Source: Desulfarculales bacterium UBA696
Lineage (GTDB): Bacteria; Desulfobacterota; Syntrophobacteria; Syntrophobacterales; Syntrophobacteraceae
Assembly: GCA_002298995.1 (NCBI GenBank)
Contig: DBMO01000054.1
Span: 132,260-196,259, forward strand
Reading direction: 5' to 3'
Length of the DNA stretch: 64,000 nt
The translations under genes and the position numbers were made by a program. The notes under the pieces are model-generated. The model saw only the letters and a list, made by a program, of their open reading frames with translations. It was not told the DNA's origin and did not search any database. Below, one piece after another: positions 35,048-44,802 of this stretch. The stretch's first letter is position 1, and each line of letters begins with the position of its first letter.

Positions 35048-35476
35048 ATGACGCATTCCCCTCCGCTTGTCGCAATTCTGGATGACGATCCCGACAATCA
35101 TGTGGTTCTGAAAAGAGCATTCGAGGAGTGCCGGCAGGACGTGCGTATAAAAGCCTTCCACGGGGCTGAAGATTTACTGGACTACCTCGAACAGATGAGT
35201 AAAGGGGGGAAAACCCGGAGTACCCTTGACCTCGCCCTCATAAGTCTTTATCTGCCCGGAAAAACAGCTCTTAATCTGGTAAAGCATATAAAATCCAATC
35301 CTGACCTGAAACGCATCCCTCTCATAGTCTTGAGCGACCAGACCTCCGACCCCGACATTAGGGAATGCTATGATCTGGGGGCAAACACGGTTATCACACA
35401 ACCGGTTTTATTCGACGACCTTGTTGACGTCGTTAAGATATTATGTGAATACTGGCTTGGTCCGGTCAGGACATAA
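35048..35476 (+). CDS. Rcp1-like receiver lacking phosphoacceptor Asp
   Basis: 142-residue single receiver domain of the Rcp1/CheY-like type. The acidic N-terminal patch is present (ILDDDPDNHVV), but the phosphoacceptor position reads LALISLYLP, where the usual Asp is Ser66. The conserved Lys of the KP motif is replaced by Gln118 in ITQPV. It therefore probably cannot be phosphorylated in the normal way. The downstream gene is a paralog with both residues intact, and the segments (CYDLGANT / KHIKSNP) are clearly shared. It may act as a constitutive or decoy partner. Confidence 0.85.
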   Translation: MTHSPPLVAILDDDPDNHVVLKRAFEECRQDVRIKAFHGAEDLLDYLEQMSKGGKTRSTLDLALISLYLPGKTALNLVKHIKSNPDLKRIPLIVLSDQTSDPDIRECYDLGANTVITQPVLFDDLVDVVKILCEYWLGPVRT

Positions 35477-35714
35477 TATTTTCAAGGGCTTGGCCCGATC
35501 CGGGATCGATTGTCGGATGAGCGATTATCCCAAAAGCGAAACAGGGCTGGATTGTCTATCGCATTCGTGATAGTTTCTAGGAACATATTGGAAAACAAAT
35601 AGCAGAAGAAAAACCGGGTTCTGCTTCCAAACCGGAAGAACGGGCACCCGAGGGATTTGCCCGAGAATACCGTTCTCGGATTCTCCCGTCTGTTTTGATC
35701 TTGAGGGATTTCGT

Positions 35715-36254
35715 ATGCCGGACACCTTTCAGTGTTCCCCTGGATCTTCCGGAGACCGCAAACCATCTCCTTTTCGCTCCTCCAGTCAGGAAAAAGTTTA
35801 CAAACCAGCGCACAAAGTCGTCCTGGTAATGGTTGACGACGATGAGGACGACTGCATCCTGGTAAAGGCTGCTCTCAAGGATGCTTGCTTTAACTGCACT
35901 TTTCGCTGCGTTCAGGACGGCCTGCAGATAATGGATTATCTCAAGCATGCAGGCAATTACCAGGACCCCAGATCCGCCCCATTCCCGGACCTGATTCTGC
36001 TTGACCTTAATTTGCCGCGCATGAACGGTCGAGAGGTGCTGGCAAGATTAAAAACAAATCCTCACTATCGTTCCATACCGGTAATCGTTCTGACAACCTC
36101 GACCAATATCGAAGATGTGAAAATCTGCTACGATTTGGGGGCAAATTCCTACATCATAAAAGAAGCCCACTTCGACGGGCTCGTCACCTCCATTAGAACC
36201 CTCAAGGATTACTGGCTCGACGTCGCAACGCTTCCTCCCAAGGGTCAACCCTAG
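35715..36254 (+). CDS. Rcp1-like response regulator
   Basis: 179-residue response regulator. A ~35-residue flexible N-terminus precedes a receiver domain with DDDEDD acidic patch, phosphoacceptor Asp97 in LILLDLNLPRMNG, Thr-Thr-Ser in VLTTST, and Lys149 in YIIKEAHF. No output domain. Similar Rcp1-type receivers pair with phytochrome-like or other hybrid kinases, not visible here. Together with the preceding degenerate paralog it forms a two-receiver tandem. GAGGGA precedes the ATG. Confidence 0.92.
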   Translation: MPDTFQCSPGSSGDRKPSPFRSSSQEKVYKPAHKVVLVMVDDDEDDCILVKAALKDACFNCTFRCVQDGLQIMDYLKHAGNYQDPRSAPFPDLILLDLNLPRMNGREVLARLKTNPHYRSIPVIVLTTSTNIEDVKICYDLGANSYIIKEAHFDGLVTSIRTLKDYWLDVATLPPKGQP

Positions 36255-36383
36255 CGGACAGAAGCATTTCCAAACCCTCTATAGAAACTCAAGGTCTATC
36301 GAACATCTCGCAGGTCATCTGAACGGGCAGCCGGGTGGCCGCCTTCGAATGCATGAGCGCGAATTACCAGGCAAACCTGCCGC

Positions 36384-36770
36384 TTATCTTCTTTTCATGT
36401 GAACCTCTATTGAAGCCTTCCGCGGCCCCCCGCCCTGGCTGGCGCCGACGGACATCTCACTTGCAGCGTATCCCGCTGCTTCAATCACAACGGTCCCCAT
36501 CGGGCTGGGCTTATCGACCGGCAAAAAAACAGGCGCCTTGTGTTCTTCCCGCACTTCAGGAATAGAAAAGGTCCCATCCTTTCCAGTTACAATTTTTTCA
36601 ACCGGATGTTCCTTATAGTATACTTTCGCGCCGGCAATCGGTTGACCTGTCAATCCATCGGTCACCGTTCCATTCACGCTGGGTGCAACGACAACCGGGA
36701 CAGTAGCGCAACCCGCGAGCACCAAAAAGACCAGAATCAAAATTCCGGGCAATATACGCTTTATCGGCAT
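36384..36770 (-). CDS. lipoprotein with carboxypeptidase-regulatory-like domain
   Basis: 128-residue lipoprotein (signal peptide and lipobox LAGC). The mature part resembles a carboxypeptidase-regulatory-like beta-sandwich: NGTVTDGLTGQPIAGAKVY, GKDGTFSIPEV, then a beta-rich end. Such domains are usually envelope binding modules. Alone in its context and convergent with the receiver gene. Confidence 0.82.
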   Translation of the reverse strand: MPIKRILPGILILVFLVLAGCATVPVVVAPSVNGTVTDGLTGQPIAGAKVYYKEHPVEKIVTGKDGTFSIPEVREEHKAPVFLPVDKPSPMGTVVIEAAGYAASEMSVGASQGGGPRKASIEVHMKRR

Positions 36771-37109
36771 TGGTTTTCCTCTTCGAGTCTGGATTCACAG
36801 CACCAGCCGCGGCCACCTTCGCCGCCGGATCAAGTAGCCAAGCCCCGGACATTTAAGAACCTTCATCAGCAAACGGCGGACATTATTGTCATAAAAGAAG
36901 GGCAATGGCAATCTGCTTGGCCCGAGTTCCGGACCTACCGGAACAATATTCAAATCGACGGGATTAAAACTCCTTGCACTTTTAGAATGAACAATTTATA
37001 TAGTGACGCCTAATTCATATTTTGAGGCATCATTCCACGCTCTTTCACTTGCCTGTACCGTCACGATCTCTGTGTGCCAATGGTTAAGAGGTCTTAAAGA
37101 GGTCACAAA
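36771..37109. other. intergenic region before tetR
   Basis: 339 bp with divergent genes. AT-rich between 36935 and 37030, likely the efflux-operon promoter/operator area. I could not define an operator palindrome with confidence. Confidence 0.3.
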
Positions 37110-37733
37110 ATGGAAAATGAAAAGCTCCCAAGGCGGGAGCGCGAAAAGCTACGTCAGCGTCAGGAGATGCTCTCGGCAGCCCTCGATCTTTTCTCCCTGA
37201 AGGGCTACCACAACGTGTCGATGAACGAGGTAGCCGAGAAAGCCGAGTTCGCCATCGGAACGCTCTATAAATTCTTCCAGAATAAGGAAGATCTCTACAA
37301 AGCCCTTCTTCTGCAGCTATGCGACAGGTTTGAAGAAGCGCTCACACAGGCGATAAGCGAGCCCGATGATGAGATTGAAAAACTGAGAAATTACGTCCGG
37401 GTAAGACTCGAAAGGTTCCGCGCAAATATTAAAATTGTCCGGCTCTTTCTTGCAGAGCGCAGAGGCGCGAGCTTCAATATCAAGGCTGGGCTGGATGAAG
37501 AAATCCGAAAGCGGCACCACATCTTCCTGCACAAAATCGCCTCGATTTTCGAGACTGGAATCGGAACCAGAAAGTTCAAAAGGATTGCTGACCCGTTTTC
37601 ACTGGCGGTGGCCCTCGACAGCACCATCGATGCTTTTCTTCTCCTATGGCTGGATTTGCCTGAGCATCATTCCTATCCCGAGGACCCCGATGCCATTCTG
37701 AATATCTTTTTTCAAGGTTTAATCGATTCGTGA
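37110..37733 (+). CDS. TetR-family transcriptional repressor
   Basis: 207-residue TetR-type regulator. The N-terminal helix-turn-helix is clear: ALDLFSLKGYHNVSMNEVAEKAEFAIGTLYKFFQNKEDLYKALL. The C-terminal ligand-binding/dimer half is helical. It is encoded immediately upstream of the RND efflux genes on the same strand, with a 59-bp gap to the adaptor gene, so it probably represses this operon and releases it on drug or metabolite binding. Confidence 0.93.
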   Translation: MENEKLPRREREKLRQRQEMLSAALDLFSLKGYHNVSMNEVAEKAEFAIGTLYKFFQNKEDLYKALLLQLCDRFEEALTQAISEPDDEIEKLRNYVRVRLERFRANIKIVRLFLAERRGASFNIKAGLDEEIRKRHHIFLHKIASIFETGIGTRKFKRIADPFSLAVALDSTIDAFLLLWLDLPEHHSYPEDPDAILNIFFQGLIDS

Positions 37734-37792
37734 TCTCGCAACCTTGCATTTGGACCTCAAAGGTCCGGCACCAAATTTTAGAGAGGTATACG

Positions 37793-39004
37793 ATGCAATT
37801 TTTCAGGACCGGTTATGCAACGCTTAGATGGCGCACGGCTTTGATGGTTGTTTCAAGCTTCCTGTTGCTGGGGGGCTGCGACAGCGGGCACTCTCAGCAG
37901 GTCGCTCCGAATATTGTCCCCGAAGTGGCCACGGTGAGCGTAGAAATGCGGCCGGTTGAGCTTACCACCGTGTTGCCGGGCCGCACGTCCGCCCACCTCG
38001 TGGCGGAAATTCGACCGCAGGTAAATGGAATCGTACAGAAGCGCCTGTTCAAGGAAGGCTCCGATGTAAAAGCGGGAGAACTACTATACCAGATAGATCC
38101 TGCTCCCTTCCAGGTGGCCCATGCCTCCGCAAAGGCTTCGCTTGGCAAGGCCCAGGCAAATCTGCCGGCCGTCCGCTCGAAATCTGAACGCTACAAGGAA
38201 CTCCTTGTGGACAAGGCAGTCAGCCGGCAGGACTATGACGACGTAACAGCCGCCGTCGGACAGGCACAGGCCGAAATCGAGTACTGGAAGACAGCCGTTG
38301 AAGCGGCCAGAATCAATTTGGGATACACTCGCGTAATCGCGCCCATTTCCGGGCGTATCGGCAGGTCCAGCATAACCGACGGCGCGCTTGTCACGGCATA
38401 TCAGCAAACTCCTCTTTCAACCATTCAGCAGATGGACCCCATCTACGTGGACGTGACCCAATCGTCCGCCGACCTGCTGCGCTTGAAGCGAAACCTGGAA
38501 GCCGGCCGCCTAACAAGCGATAAGGAAGGCGGGCAGAAGGTTCGAATCATGCTCGAAGACGGAACACCATATCCGATGGAGGGCAAGCTGCAGTTTCGCG
38601 ACGTAACCGTCGATCCGGCAACCGGGTCTTTCACTCTGCGGATCGTGGTGCCCAATCCAAATCACCTGCTCCTGCCAGGCATGTTCGTGAGGGCGGTCAT
38701 ACAGGAGGGTATAGCCGAACAGGCGATCCTTGTCCCCCAGCAGGGGGTAAGCCGCAATCAAAAGGGTGAGCCGATCGCGCTGATCGTAGATGATGCGGGC
38801 AAGGTCCAACAGAGGATACTGGCATTAAATCGCGCAATCGGCGACCAGTGGCTCGTCTCATCAGGCCTTTCCGTCGGCGAGCGCGTGATTGTGGAAGGTA
38901 TGCTGAACGTTAGGCCGGGAGCCTCCGTTAAGGCCGTCTCGTTTGGTAGCCCGAAGCCCGGAACGGATGCCCCAAATACGAACCTTCAGCCCAAATCGAA
39001 TTAA
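37793..39004 (+). CDS. RND efflux periplasmic adaptor (MexA/AcrA family)
   Basis: 403-residue lipoprotein (lipobox LLGGC) that links inner-membrane pump and outer-membrane channel. MexA/AcrA features include a lipoyl-like half (VEIRPQVNGIVQKRLFKEGSDVKAGELLYQID), an alpha-helical hairpin region, the paired VIAPISGRIGRS, and a beta-barrel part (MVFVRAVIQEG-like GMFVRAVIQEG). The ATG at 37793 follows AGAGAGG. It is the first structural gene of the operon downstream of tetR. Confidence 0.95.
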   Translation: MQFFRTGYATLRWRTALMVVSSFLLLGGCDSGHSQQVAPNIVPEVATVSVEMRPVELTTVLPGRTSAHLVAEIRPQVNGIVQKRLFKEGSDVKAGELLYQIDPAPFQVAHASAKASLGKAQANLPAVRSKSERYKELLVDKAVSRQDYDDVTAAVGQAQAEIEYWKTAVEAARINLGYTRVIAPISGRIGRSSITDGALVTAYQQTPLSTIQQMDPIYVDVTQSSADLLRLKRNLEAGRLTSDKEGGQKVRIMLEDGTPYPMEGKLQFRDVTVDPATGSFTLRIVVPNPNHLLLPGMFVRAVIQEGIAEQAILVPQQGVSRNQKGEPIALIVDDAGKVQQRILALNRAIGDQWLVSSGLSVGERVIVEGMLNVRPGASVKAVSFGSPKPGTDAPNTNLQPKSN

Positions 39005-39016
39005 GAGAGGACCGCG

Positions 39017-42000
39017 ATGCTGTCGAATTTTTTCCTGGACCGCCCGGTCTTCGCCTGGGTTATAGCCATAATTATGATGCTTGCCGGCGGGCTTGCAATT
39101 TACGGCTTGCCCATTTCCCAGTATCCACCTATCGCACCGCCGTCCATCGCGATTGACGCCTACTATCCCGGCGCTTCCGCCGAAACGGTTGAAAACAGCG
39201 TTACCCAGATCATCGAACAGAAGATGACCGGCTTCGACAAGCTGCTCTACATGACCGCCCAGAGCGATGCATCCGGCGGCGGCAGAATAGAGCTGACTTT
39301 TGCTCCGGGAACCGATCCAGACCTTGCTTGGGCGCAGGTGCAGAATAAACTGCAGCTGGCCATGGCCAGTTTGCCGGCAGTGGTTCAGAGCCAGGGCGTG
39401 AAGGTCAGCAAATCGACCAGGAACTGGCTGATAATTGTGGGACTGACCTCCGAAGACGGCAGCATGGCTGATTATGACCTCGCCGATTACGGCCAGTCGA
39501 TTATCCAAAACGTGCTGGCGCGGGTACCGGGGGTTGGCGAGGTGGAAGTCTTCAGTCCCCAGTACGCCATGCGGGTATGGCTCAATCCTGATAAAATGAC
39601 CGATTACCGCCTGACCGTGGAAGAGGTCGTCAGGCAGCTCAGGGCATATAACGTGGAAATCTCGGCCGGCCAATTCGGCGGCGCCCCGGCTGTTGAAGGC
39701 CAGCGGCTAAATGCCTCCATAATCGTCCAAAACCTGCTAAAAACCCCGGAGGAGTTCGGCGCGATTCCATTGCGCACAAATCCGGACGGATCAATCGTTC
39801 GCGTCAGGGACGTGGGCCGTACCGAATTGGGCACCGAAAGATACGGGTCCTTCATTCTGTATAACGGCAAGCCCGCCGCCGCTCTGGCCGTGCGGCAGGC
39901 CCCGGGCGCGAATGCCCTGGATACCGCCGATGGCGTCAAGGCAAAAATGGCGGAGCTCTCCAAGTACTTCCCCCCGGGAATGAAGGCCATTTATCCCTAC
40001 GACACGACCCCGTTCGTAAGGGTGGCTATCTGGGAGGTCGTAAAGACCCTGTTAGAGGCAATTCTGCTTGTTTTCCTCGTAATGTACGTCTTCCTGGGGA
40101 ACATACGAGCCACGCTGATTCCCACACTTGCGGTGCCGGTCGTTATCCTGGGGACCTTCGCCGTCCTGGGGATGTTCGGCTTTTCCATTAACATGCTGAC
40201 GATGTTCGCAATGGTGCTGGCAATCGGCCTCCTTGTCGATGACGCAATCGTCGTTGTGGAAAACGTCGAACGCGTAATGGCGCAGGAAGGTTTGCCACCA
40301 AAGGAGGCAACCCGCAAGTCCATGGGGGAAATTACGAGCGCGCTGATCGGAATCGGGCTCGTCCTAGCCGCCGTGTTCGGCCCAATGGCTTTTTTTACCG
40401 GGTCCACCGGTGTCATCTACCGCCAGTTCTCCGTTACCCTGATGGCCGCAATGCTGTTATCGGTCGTGGTGGCCCTTATTCTGACTCCGGTACTGTGCGC
40501 ATCGCTTCTCAAGCCGGTGCCCGAGGGACATGAACCTTCCGAGAGCGCATTCTTTCTTTTCCGGCCTTTTTTTCGGTGGTTCGAGCGGACGTTCAGCAGA
40601 TCCAGGGACATGTACCAGGCCATGGTCGGCCACATCATCGGGAAAAAGCTGCGCTATCTTTTCCTCTACCTTCTGCTGGTGATTGTTCTGGGATTTCTTT
40701 TCCACCGAATGCCAACATCGTACCTTCCCAGCGAGGACCAGGGGATCTTGTTCCTAATGGCGACACTGCCTTCGGGTTCCACGCTGGAGCAGACCCAGGG
40801 GGTCATGAACCAGGTGCGGGACCACTTTATGGACGATGAGAAGGAGTCCGTGACATCCTGCTTTACGGTCGCCGGCAGGAGCTTTTCGGGGGTAGGGCAA
40901 AACGTCGGACTCAGTTTCGTCAAGCTCAAGGAATGGGAGCTTCGCAGCCGGCCAGAGCAGAAGCTTGGGGCGATTTTAGGGCGCGCCGGGCGAAAGTTTT
41001 CGAATATTCGAAACGCGCGGGTTTTCGCCTTTCCCCCGCCCGCGGTGCTTGAACTTGGACAGGCGGGCGGATTCGATTTTCAATTGCAGGATCGGGGCGG
41101 CGTTGGGCACGAGGCCCTGATGGCGGCCCGCAACCAGCTGCTGGGTGCGGCCGTGAAGGACTCCAGACTTATCCGGGTGCGCCCGAACGGCCTTGATGAC
41201 GTGCCCCAGTACCGAATCGATGTGGACTGGGCAAAGGCGGGCGCCCTGGGGGTGCCTATCGAATCCATCCACACCACCATCTCCGCGGCTTTCGGCGGAG
41301 CGTATGTAAACGACTTTATGCAGGGCGGCCGGGTCAAGCGAGTTCTCGTCCAGGCCGATGCCCCCTACCGCATGCTTCCTAAAGACCTGGAGCGCCTCTA
41401 TGTAAGGAATGCTTCCGGGACGATGACGCCATTCTCATCTTTTGCGAGCGGTCACTGGTTTTATGGATCGCCGCGGCTCGAGCGCTACAACAGCTTCCCG
41501 TCGCTCAATATCTGGGGCGAGCCGCCGCCGGGGAAGAGTTCGGGCGAGGCGATGCAGGCAATGGAGGAGATCGCATCGAAGCTGCCCAGCGGCATTGGTT
41601 CCGACTGGACCGGCATCTCATACCAGGAGCGGATGTCAAGATCACAGGCGCCCTTGCTCTACGCCTTCTCGATGATCGTTATTTTTCTCTGCCTGGCGGC
41701 ACTCTACGAGAGCTGGACCGTCCCCATTTCGATTATGCTCACCCTGCCCCTGGGTATGATCGGCGGGGTGGTTGCCTCATCTATTCGGTTCTTCCCAAAC
41801 GACGTCTACTTTCAAATCGGGCTCCTTACCGTGTTGGGCCTTACCACCAAGAATGCCATTTTGATCGTTCAGTTCGCAATGGCCAGAGTCGAGGAGGGCG
41901 CGGGACTGATCGAGGCCACCCTCGAAGGCGCGAAACTCAGGCTTCGCCCAATCATCATGACATCGCTCGCCTTCGGCTTCGGTGTACTTCCCCTGGCAAT

Positions 42001-42199
42001 GGCAACCGGGGCCGGTGCGGGAGCCCAAACGGCCATCGGCACGGGCGTACTTGGCGGGATGATTGCGGCAACCTTCCTGGCCACGCCGTTCATTCCACTT
42101 TTCTACGTGGTTGTTGTTCAGCTTTTCGGCAGGAAGAAAGGGATCGGGCCGGCAAGTTCCCCTTCGGTAGCCGTCAATGTCCAGGGGGGGCCAAGATGA
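39017..42199 (+). CDS. RND efflux inner-membrane pump (HAE1/AcrB family)
   Basis: 1060-residue proton-driven multidrug pump of the HAE1 family. Opens FFLDRPVFAWVIAIIMMLAGG; membrane helix 4 has the proton-relay pair in AIGLLVDDAIVVVENVERVM; the full set of ~12 helices and two large periplasmic loops is present, with typical NVLARVPGVGEVEVFSPQYAMRVWL and GLTTKNAILIVQFA. The length equals AcrB/MexB. It is encoded 12 bp after the adaptor and overlaps the outer-membrane channel gene by four bases (ATGA), a tightly coupled operon. Confidence 0.97.
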   Translation: MLSNFFLDRPVFAWVIAIIMMLAGGLAIYGLPISQYPPIAPPSIAIDAYYPGASAETVENSVTQIIEQKMTGFDKLLYMTAQSDASGGGRIELTFAPGTDPDLAWAQVQNKLQLAMASLPAVVQSQGVKVSKSTRNWLIIVGLTSEDGSMADYDLADYGQSIIQNVLARVPGVGEVEVFSPQYAMRVWLNPDKMTDYRLTVEEVVRQLRAYNVEISAGQFGGAPAVEGQRLNASIIVQNLLKTPEEFGAIPLRTNPDGSIVRVRDVGRTELGTERYGSFILYNGKPAAALAVRQAPGANALDTADGVKAKMAELSKYFPPGMKAIYPYDTTPFVRVAIWEVVKTLLEAILLVFLVMYVFLGNIRATLIPTLAVPVVILGTFAVLGMFGFSINMLTMFAMVLAIGLLVDDAIVVVENVERVMAQEGLPPKEATRKSMGEITSALIGIGLVLAAVFGPMAFFTGSTGVIYRQFSVTLMAAMLLSVVVALILTPVLCASLLKPVPEGHEPSESAFFLFRPFFRWFERTFSRSRDMYQAMVGHIIGKKLRYLFLYLLLVIVLGFLFHRMPTSYLPSEDQGILFLMATLPSGSTLEQTQGVMNQVRDHFMDDEKESVTSCFTVAGRSFSGVGQNVGLSFVKLKEWELRSRPEQKLGAILGRAGRKFSNIRNARVFAFPPPAVLELGQAGGFDFQLQDRGGVGHEALMAARNQLLGAAVKDSRLIRVRPNGLDDVPQYRIDVDWAKAGALGVPIESIHTTISAAFGGAYVNDFMQGGRVKRVLVQADAPYRMLPKDLERLYVRNASGTMTPFSSFASGHWFYGSPRLERYNSFPSLNIWGEPPPGKSSGEAMQAMEEIASKLPSGIGSDWTGISYQERMSRSQAPLLYAFSMIVIFLCLAALYESWTVPISIMLTLPLGMIGGVVASSIRFFPNDVYFQIGLLTVLGLTTKNAILIVQFAMARVEEGAGLIEATLEGAKLRLRPIIMTSLAFGFGVLPLAMATGAGAGAQTAIGTGVLGGMIAATFLATPFIPLFYVVVVQLFGRKKGIGPASSPSVAVNVQGGPR

Positions 42200-43632
42200 T
42201 GATGAAGACCTTTTCAGTCCTTACCATAGCGGCCCTTTTCCTCACCGGCTGCACGATGATTCCGAAGTATACGCGCCCCGAGCCCCCTATCCCGGCAAGC
42301 TGGCCCAACAGCTCTGCATATAAGGAGAGCCCACCGGCGGCTCCTTCCGCCGCTGTCCTCAAATGGCGGGAATTCTTCGCCGATGAACGGCTTCAAACCA
42401 TCATCGATACGGCCCTTAAGAACAACCGCGATCTGCGTGTGGCTGCCTTGAACGTGGAAAGAGCGCGGGCCCTTTATCGAATACAGCGCGCCGAGCTTTT
42501 TCCCACAATCGATGCGGTAGTGAACGGCAGCAGACAACGCCAGCCTGCCGGTGTTTCCGGGAACGCATTTGCCAAAACCTCGGAGCAGTATAGCGCCAAT
42601 CTGGGAATCAGCTCGTGGGAGATTGATTTCTTCGGCCGCATCCGAAGCCTGGAAAAGAGCGCCCTTGAAAATTTTTTCTCAACCGAACACGCCCGCCGCA
42701 GCGCCCAGATCCTCCTGATTTCCGAAGTCGCCAATGCCTACCTGACACTTGCAGCCGATCGTGAGAATTTGATGCTTTCCCAATCAACCATGGAATCACA
42801 GCAAGCCGCCTATAACCTGATCAGACGACGCCATGAGGTCGGCATCGTGCCGGAGTTGGACGTTCACCAAGTTCAGACGAGAGTTGACACCGCGCGGGTG
42901 GACGTTGCCCGCTTCACCCAACTGGTCGCCCAGGATGAGAATGCCTTGAACCTGCTGGTTGGATCCACGGTTACGGCCGATCTACTGCCAGAGTCCTTGA
43001 GCATCGTTTCACCGCTTACGGATGTTTCACCGGGCGCATCCTCTGACGTGCTCCTGAATCGCCCCGATATTCTCCAGGCCGAAAGCTCTCTCAAGGCGGC
43101 GAATGCGAATATCGGCGCCGCCCGTGCGGCCCTGTTTCCACGCATAACGCTTACGACCGCTCTAGGCGCGGCAAGCAGTGATCTTACAGGTCTTTTCCAA
43201 CCCGGCTCTCTTGCCTGGAATTATGCGCCCCAGCTTGTCATGCCGATCTTCGATGCCCGCCTTTGGTCCGCGCTTAAAGCCACCAAGGTGGACAGGGAGA
43301 TAGCCGTGGCCCAATACGAGAGGGCAATCCAGGGGGCATTCAGAGACGTTGCGGACGCCCTTGCCCAAAGGGGAACCCTGGGAGACCAGATCGAAGCCCA
43401 GCAATCACTCCTGGATGCCACCAGCGAAGCCTACAGGCTATCCAATACGCGCTATGAGAGAGGAACAGACATCTACTTAAACGTCCTGGATGCGCAACGC
43501 TCCCTGTATTCCGCGCAACAGGGACTGATTTCCATCCGACTCGCAAAGCTTGCCAACCAGGTAAGGCTTTATGCTGTATTGGGGGGCGGGGGCGATTCGG
43601 ATACTTCAATGCAGGCGAACATGAACAATTAA
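42196..43632 (+). CDS. RND outer-membrane channel lipoprotein (OprM/NodT family)
   Basis: 478-residue outer-membrane factor. Lipobox LTGC anchors it. Two TolC-like repeats are visible (AALNVERARALYRIQRAELFPTIDAV and SSLKAANANIGAARAALFPRITL), as is family-typical ISSWEIDFFGRIRSLE. It opens on the last four bases of the pump gene. With adaptor and pump it makes a complete tripartite exporter for drugs, solvents or metabolites; the native substrate is unknown. Confidence 0.96.
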   Translation: MMMKTFSVLTIAALFLTGCTMIPKYTRPEPPIPASWPNSSAYKESPPAAPSAAVLKWREFFADERLQTIIDTALKNNRDLRVAALNVERARALYRIQRAELFPTIDAVVNGSRQRQPAGVSGNAFAKTSEQYSANLGISSWEIDFFGRIRSLEKSALENFFSTEHARRSAQILLISEVANAYLTLAADRENLMLSQSTMESQQAAYNLIRRRHEVGIVPELDVHQVQTRVDTARVDVARFTQLVAQDENALNLLVGSTVTADLLPESLSIVSPLTDVSPGASSDVLLNRPDILQAESSLKAANANIGAARAALFPRITLTTALGAASSDLTGLFQPGSLAWNYAPQLVMPIFDARLWSALKATKVDREIAVAQYERAIQGAFRDVADALAQRGTLGDQIEAQQSLLDATSEAYRLSNTRYERGTDIYLNVLDAQRSLYSAQQGLISIRLAKLANQVRLYAVLGGGGDSDTSMQANMNN

Positions 43633-43826
43633 GCGAAAATGCCGGCAGGGCGGGTGTTGCCCAATCGATTTGGGTTCAACTATCCGGCTACACGGTAGAT
43701 AAGACGCCGGGTTCCCGCCCAAAAACGCCGTTTGAATGGCGTAATCGGGGCGCACGGCTTTACCACGGAAAGGCATGAGCAATAGCAGTGCTGTTGCTCC
43801 ACCATATTGCTACTTGCAAACTTCCA

Positions 43827-44678
43827 TCAATCAGGCCTGCCCACGACGGTCCCCACCGAGAGGTATTCCTTTACCACTTCTTTTAGCTCTTTTCGGCGGT
43901 CCAGAAACTGCTGCTTCATTCCTCTAAGCCATTCGGCGTGGCGGATTACGTCTTCGCGGGTCAGGAAAAGCGGATGGTCTCCCGTTCGGATATCGATTGC
44001 CAGGTGGTCCTCTTTCCAGCCGTACTTACCTGAACCGCTGCACAGCATACACTTGGCTTCGCCGTTTGGCAGAAACCTGAACGTATCGCCCCCGCACACT
44101 GGGCAGGCAGGCCCCTCTGAAACCATCCTCGCTGAAGGGTCGAGCAGACTTTTTGCAAGGCGCAGGGCGGATTGCCTGTTTTCGGGCGAGAGAAGCGTTT
44201 CGCCCGGAAGAGCGCCGTAGAACACGGCGGAACCACGCAGGTCGGCGAAGGCCAGCTTTGCTAAACTGTCGACGTTAAGCTTTGTGCTCCCTTCCATCCC
44301 TTCGATTCCCGCCACTGAAACGGCCACGGCAGGTTTTCCCCACAGCCGGTCCACGAATGCATAAAATTGAAGCCCCCTGTCCAGGAACCTCTTAAGGGAG
44401 GCATTGGCAGAAAGAAGATAGGTTGGCGCGGCGGCAATCCAGGCATCCGCACTGGAAATTTCCTCCAGGAGAGCCAGCAGGCCGTCCCCTTGCGGGCAGC
44501 GCATCTTGTCGAAAAGGCATTGATAGCATGCCTGGCAGGGCTTTATGCCGAAGTCCGACAGGCGCGCCAGTCGAAGCTCCCAGCCTGCGCCCATCCCGGC
44601 ATGGATCTCTTTTATCATCAACTCGCAATTGCCGTTTTTCCGCGGCGAAGCTGATATCCCGAGCAATACTTTTCCCAT
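43827..44678 (-). CDS. iron-sulfur flavoprotein with C-terminal zinc ribbon
   Basis: 283-residue flavodoxin-fold protein (NADPH-dependent FMN reductase family). The FMN-binding opening is ISASPRKNGNCELMIKEI. A Cys cluster C-x2-C-x2-C-x6-C (CQACYQCLFDKMRC) resembles the [4Fe-4S] motif of archaeal/anaerobe iron-sulfur flavoproteins. The C-terminal CPVCGG...CMLCSG forms a rubredoxin- or zinc-ribbon-like knuckle not found in simple members. A likely electron-transfer or redox-defence role. Its upstream region has a promoter and a terminator-like hairpin. Confidence 0.88.
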   Translation of the reverse strand: MGKVLLGISASPRKNGNCELMIKEIHAGMGAGWELRLARLSDFGIKPCQACYQCLFDKMRCPQGDGLLALLEEISSADAWIAAAPTYLLSANASLKRFLDRGLQFYAFVDRLWGKPAVAVSVAGIEGMEGSTKLNVDSLAKLAFADLRGSAVFYGALPGETLLSPENRQSALRLAKSLLDPSARMVSEGPACPVCGGDTFRFLPNGEAKCMLCSGSGKYGWKEDHLAIDIRTGDHPLFLTREDVIRHAEWLRGMKQQFLDRRKELKEVVKEYLSVGTVVGRPD

Positions 44679-44732
44679 GTCGGCATGCCTTTCGATTTGG
44701 ATTTCGATTGACTTACCCGATTTTCAAGGCCA

Positions 44733-44773
44733 TAAAAAAAAGCTAACCGGAGGGGCTAGAACCGGTTAGCTTT
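44733..44773 (-). terminator. intrinsic terminator / leader attenuator upstream of the iron-sulfur flavoprotein gene
   Basis: A perfect 12-bp stem (AAAGCTAACCGG / CCGGTTAGCTTT, loop 11 bases) followed on the minus strand by eight U residues. It ends only 55 bases before the flavoprotein ATG, and no gene lies just upstream of it on that strand. It thus terminates either a short independent RNA or an attenuated leader. Confidence 0.75.
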
Positions 44774-44802
44774 AGAGGAGGAAAGAGTTGGTTTCTCTTG
44801 CC

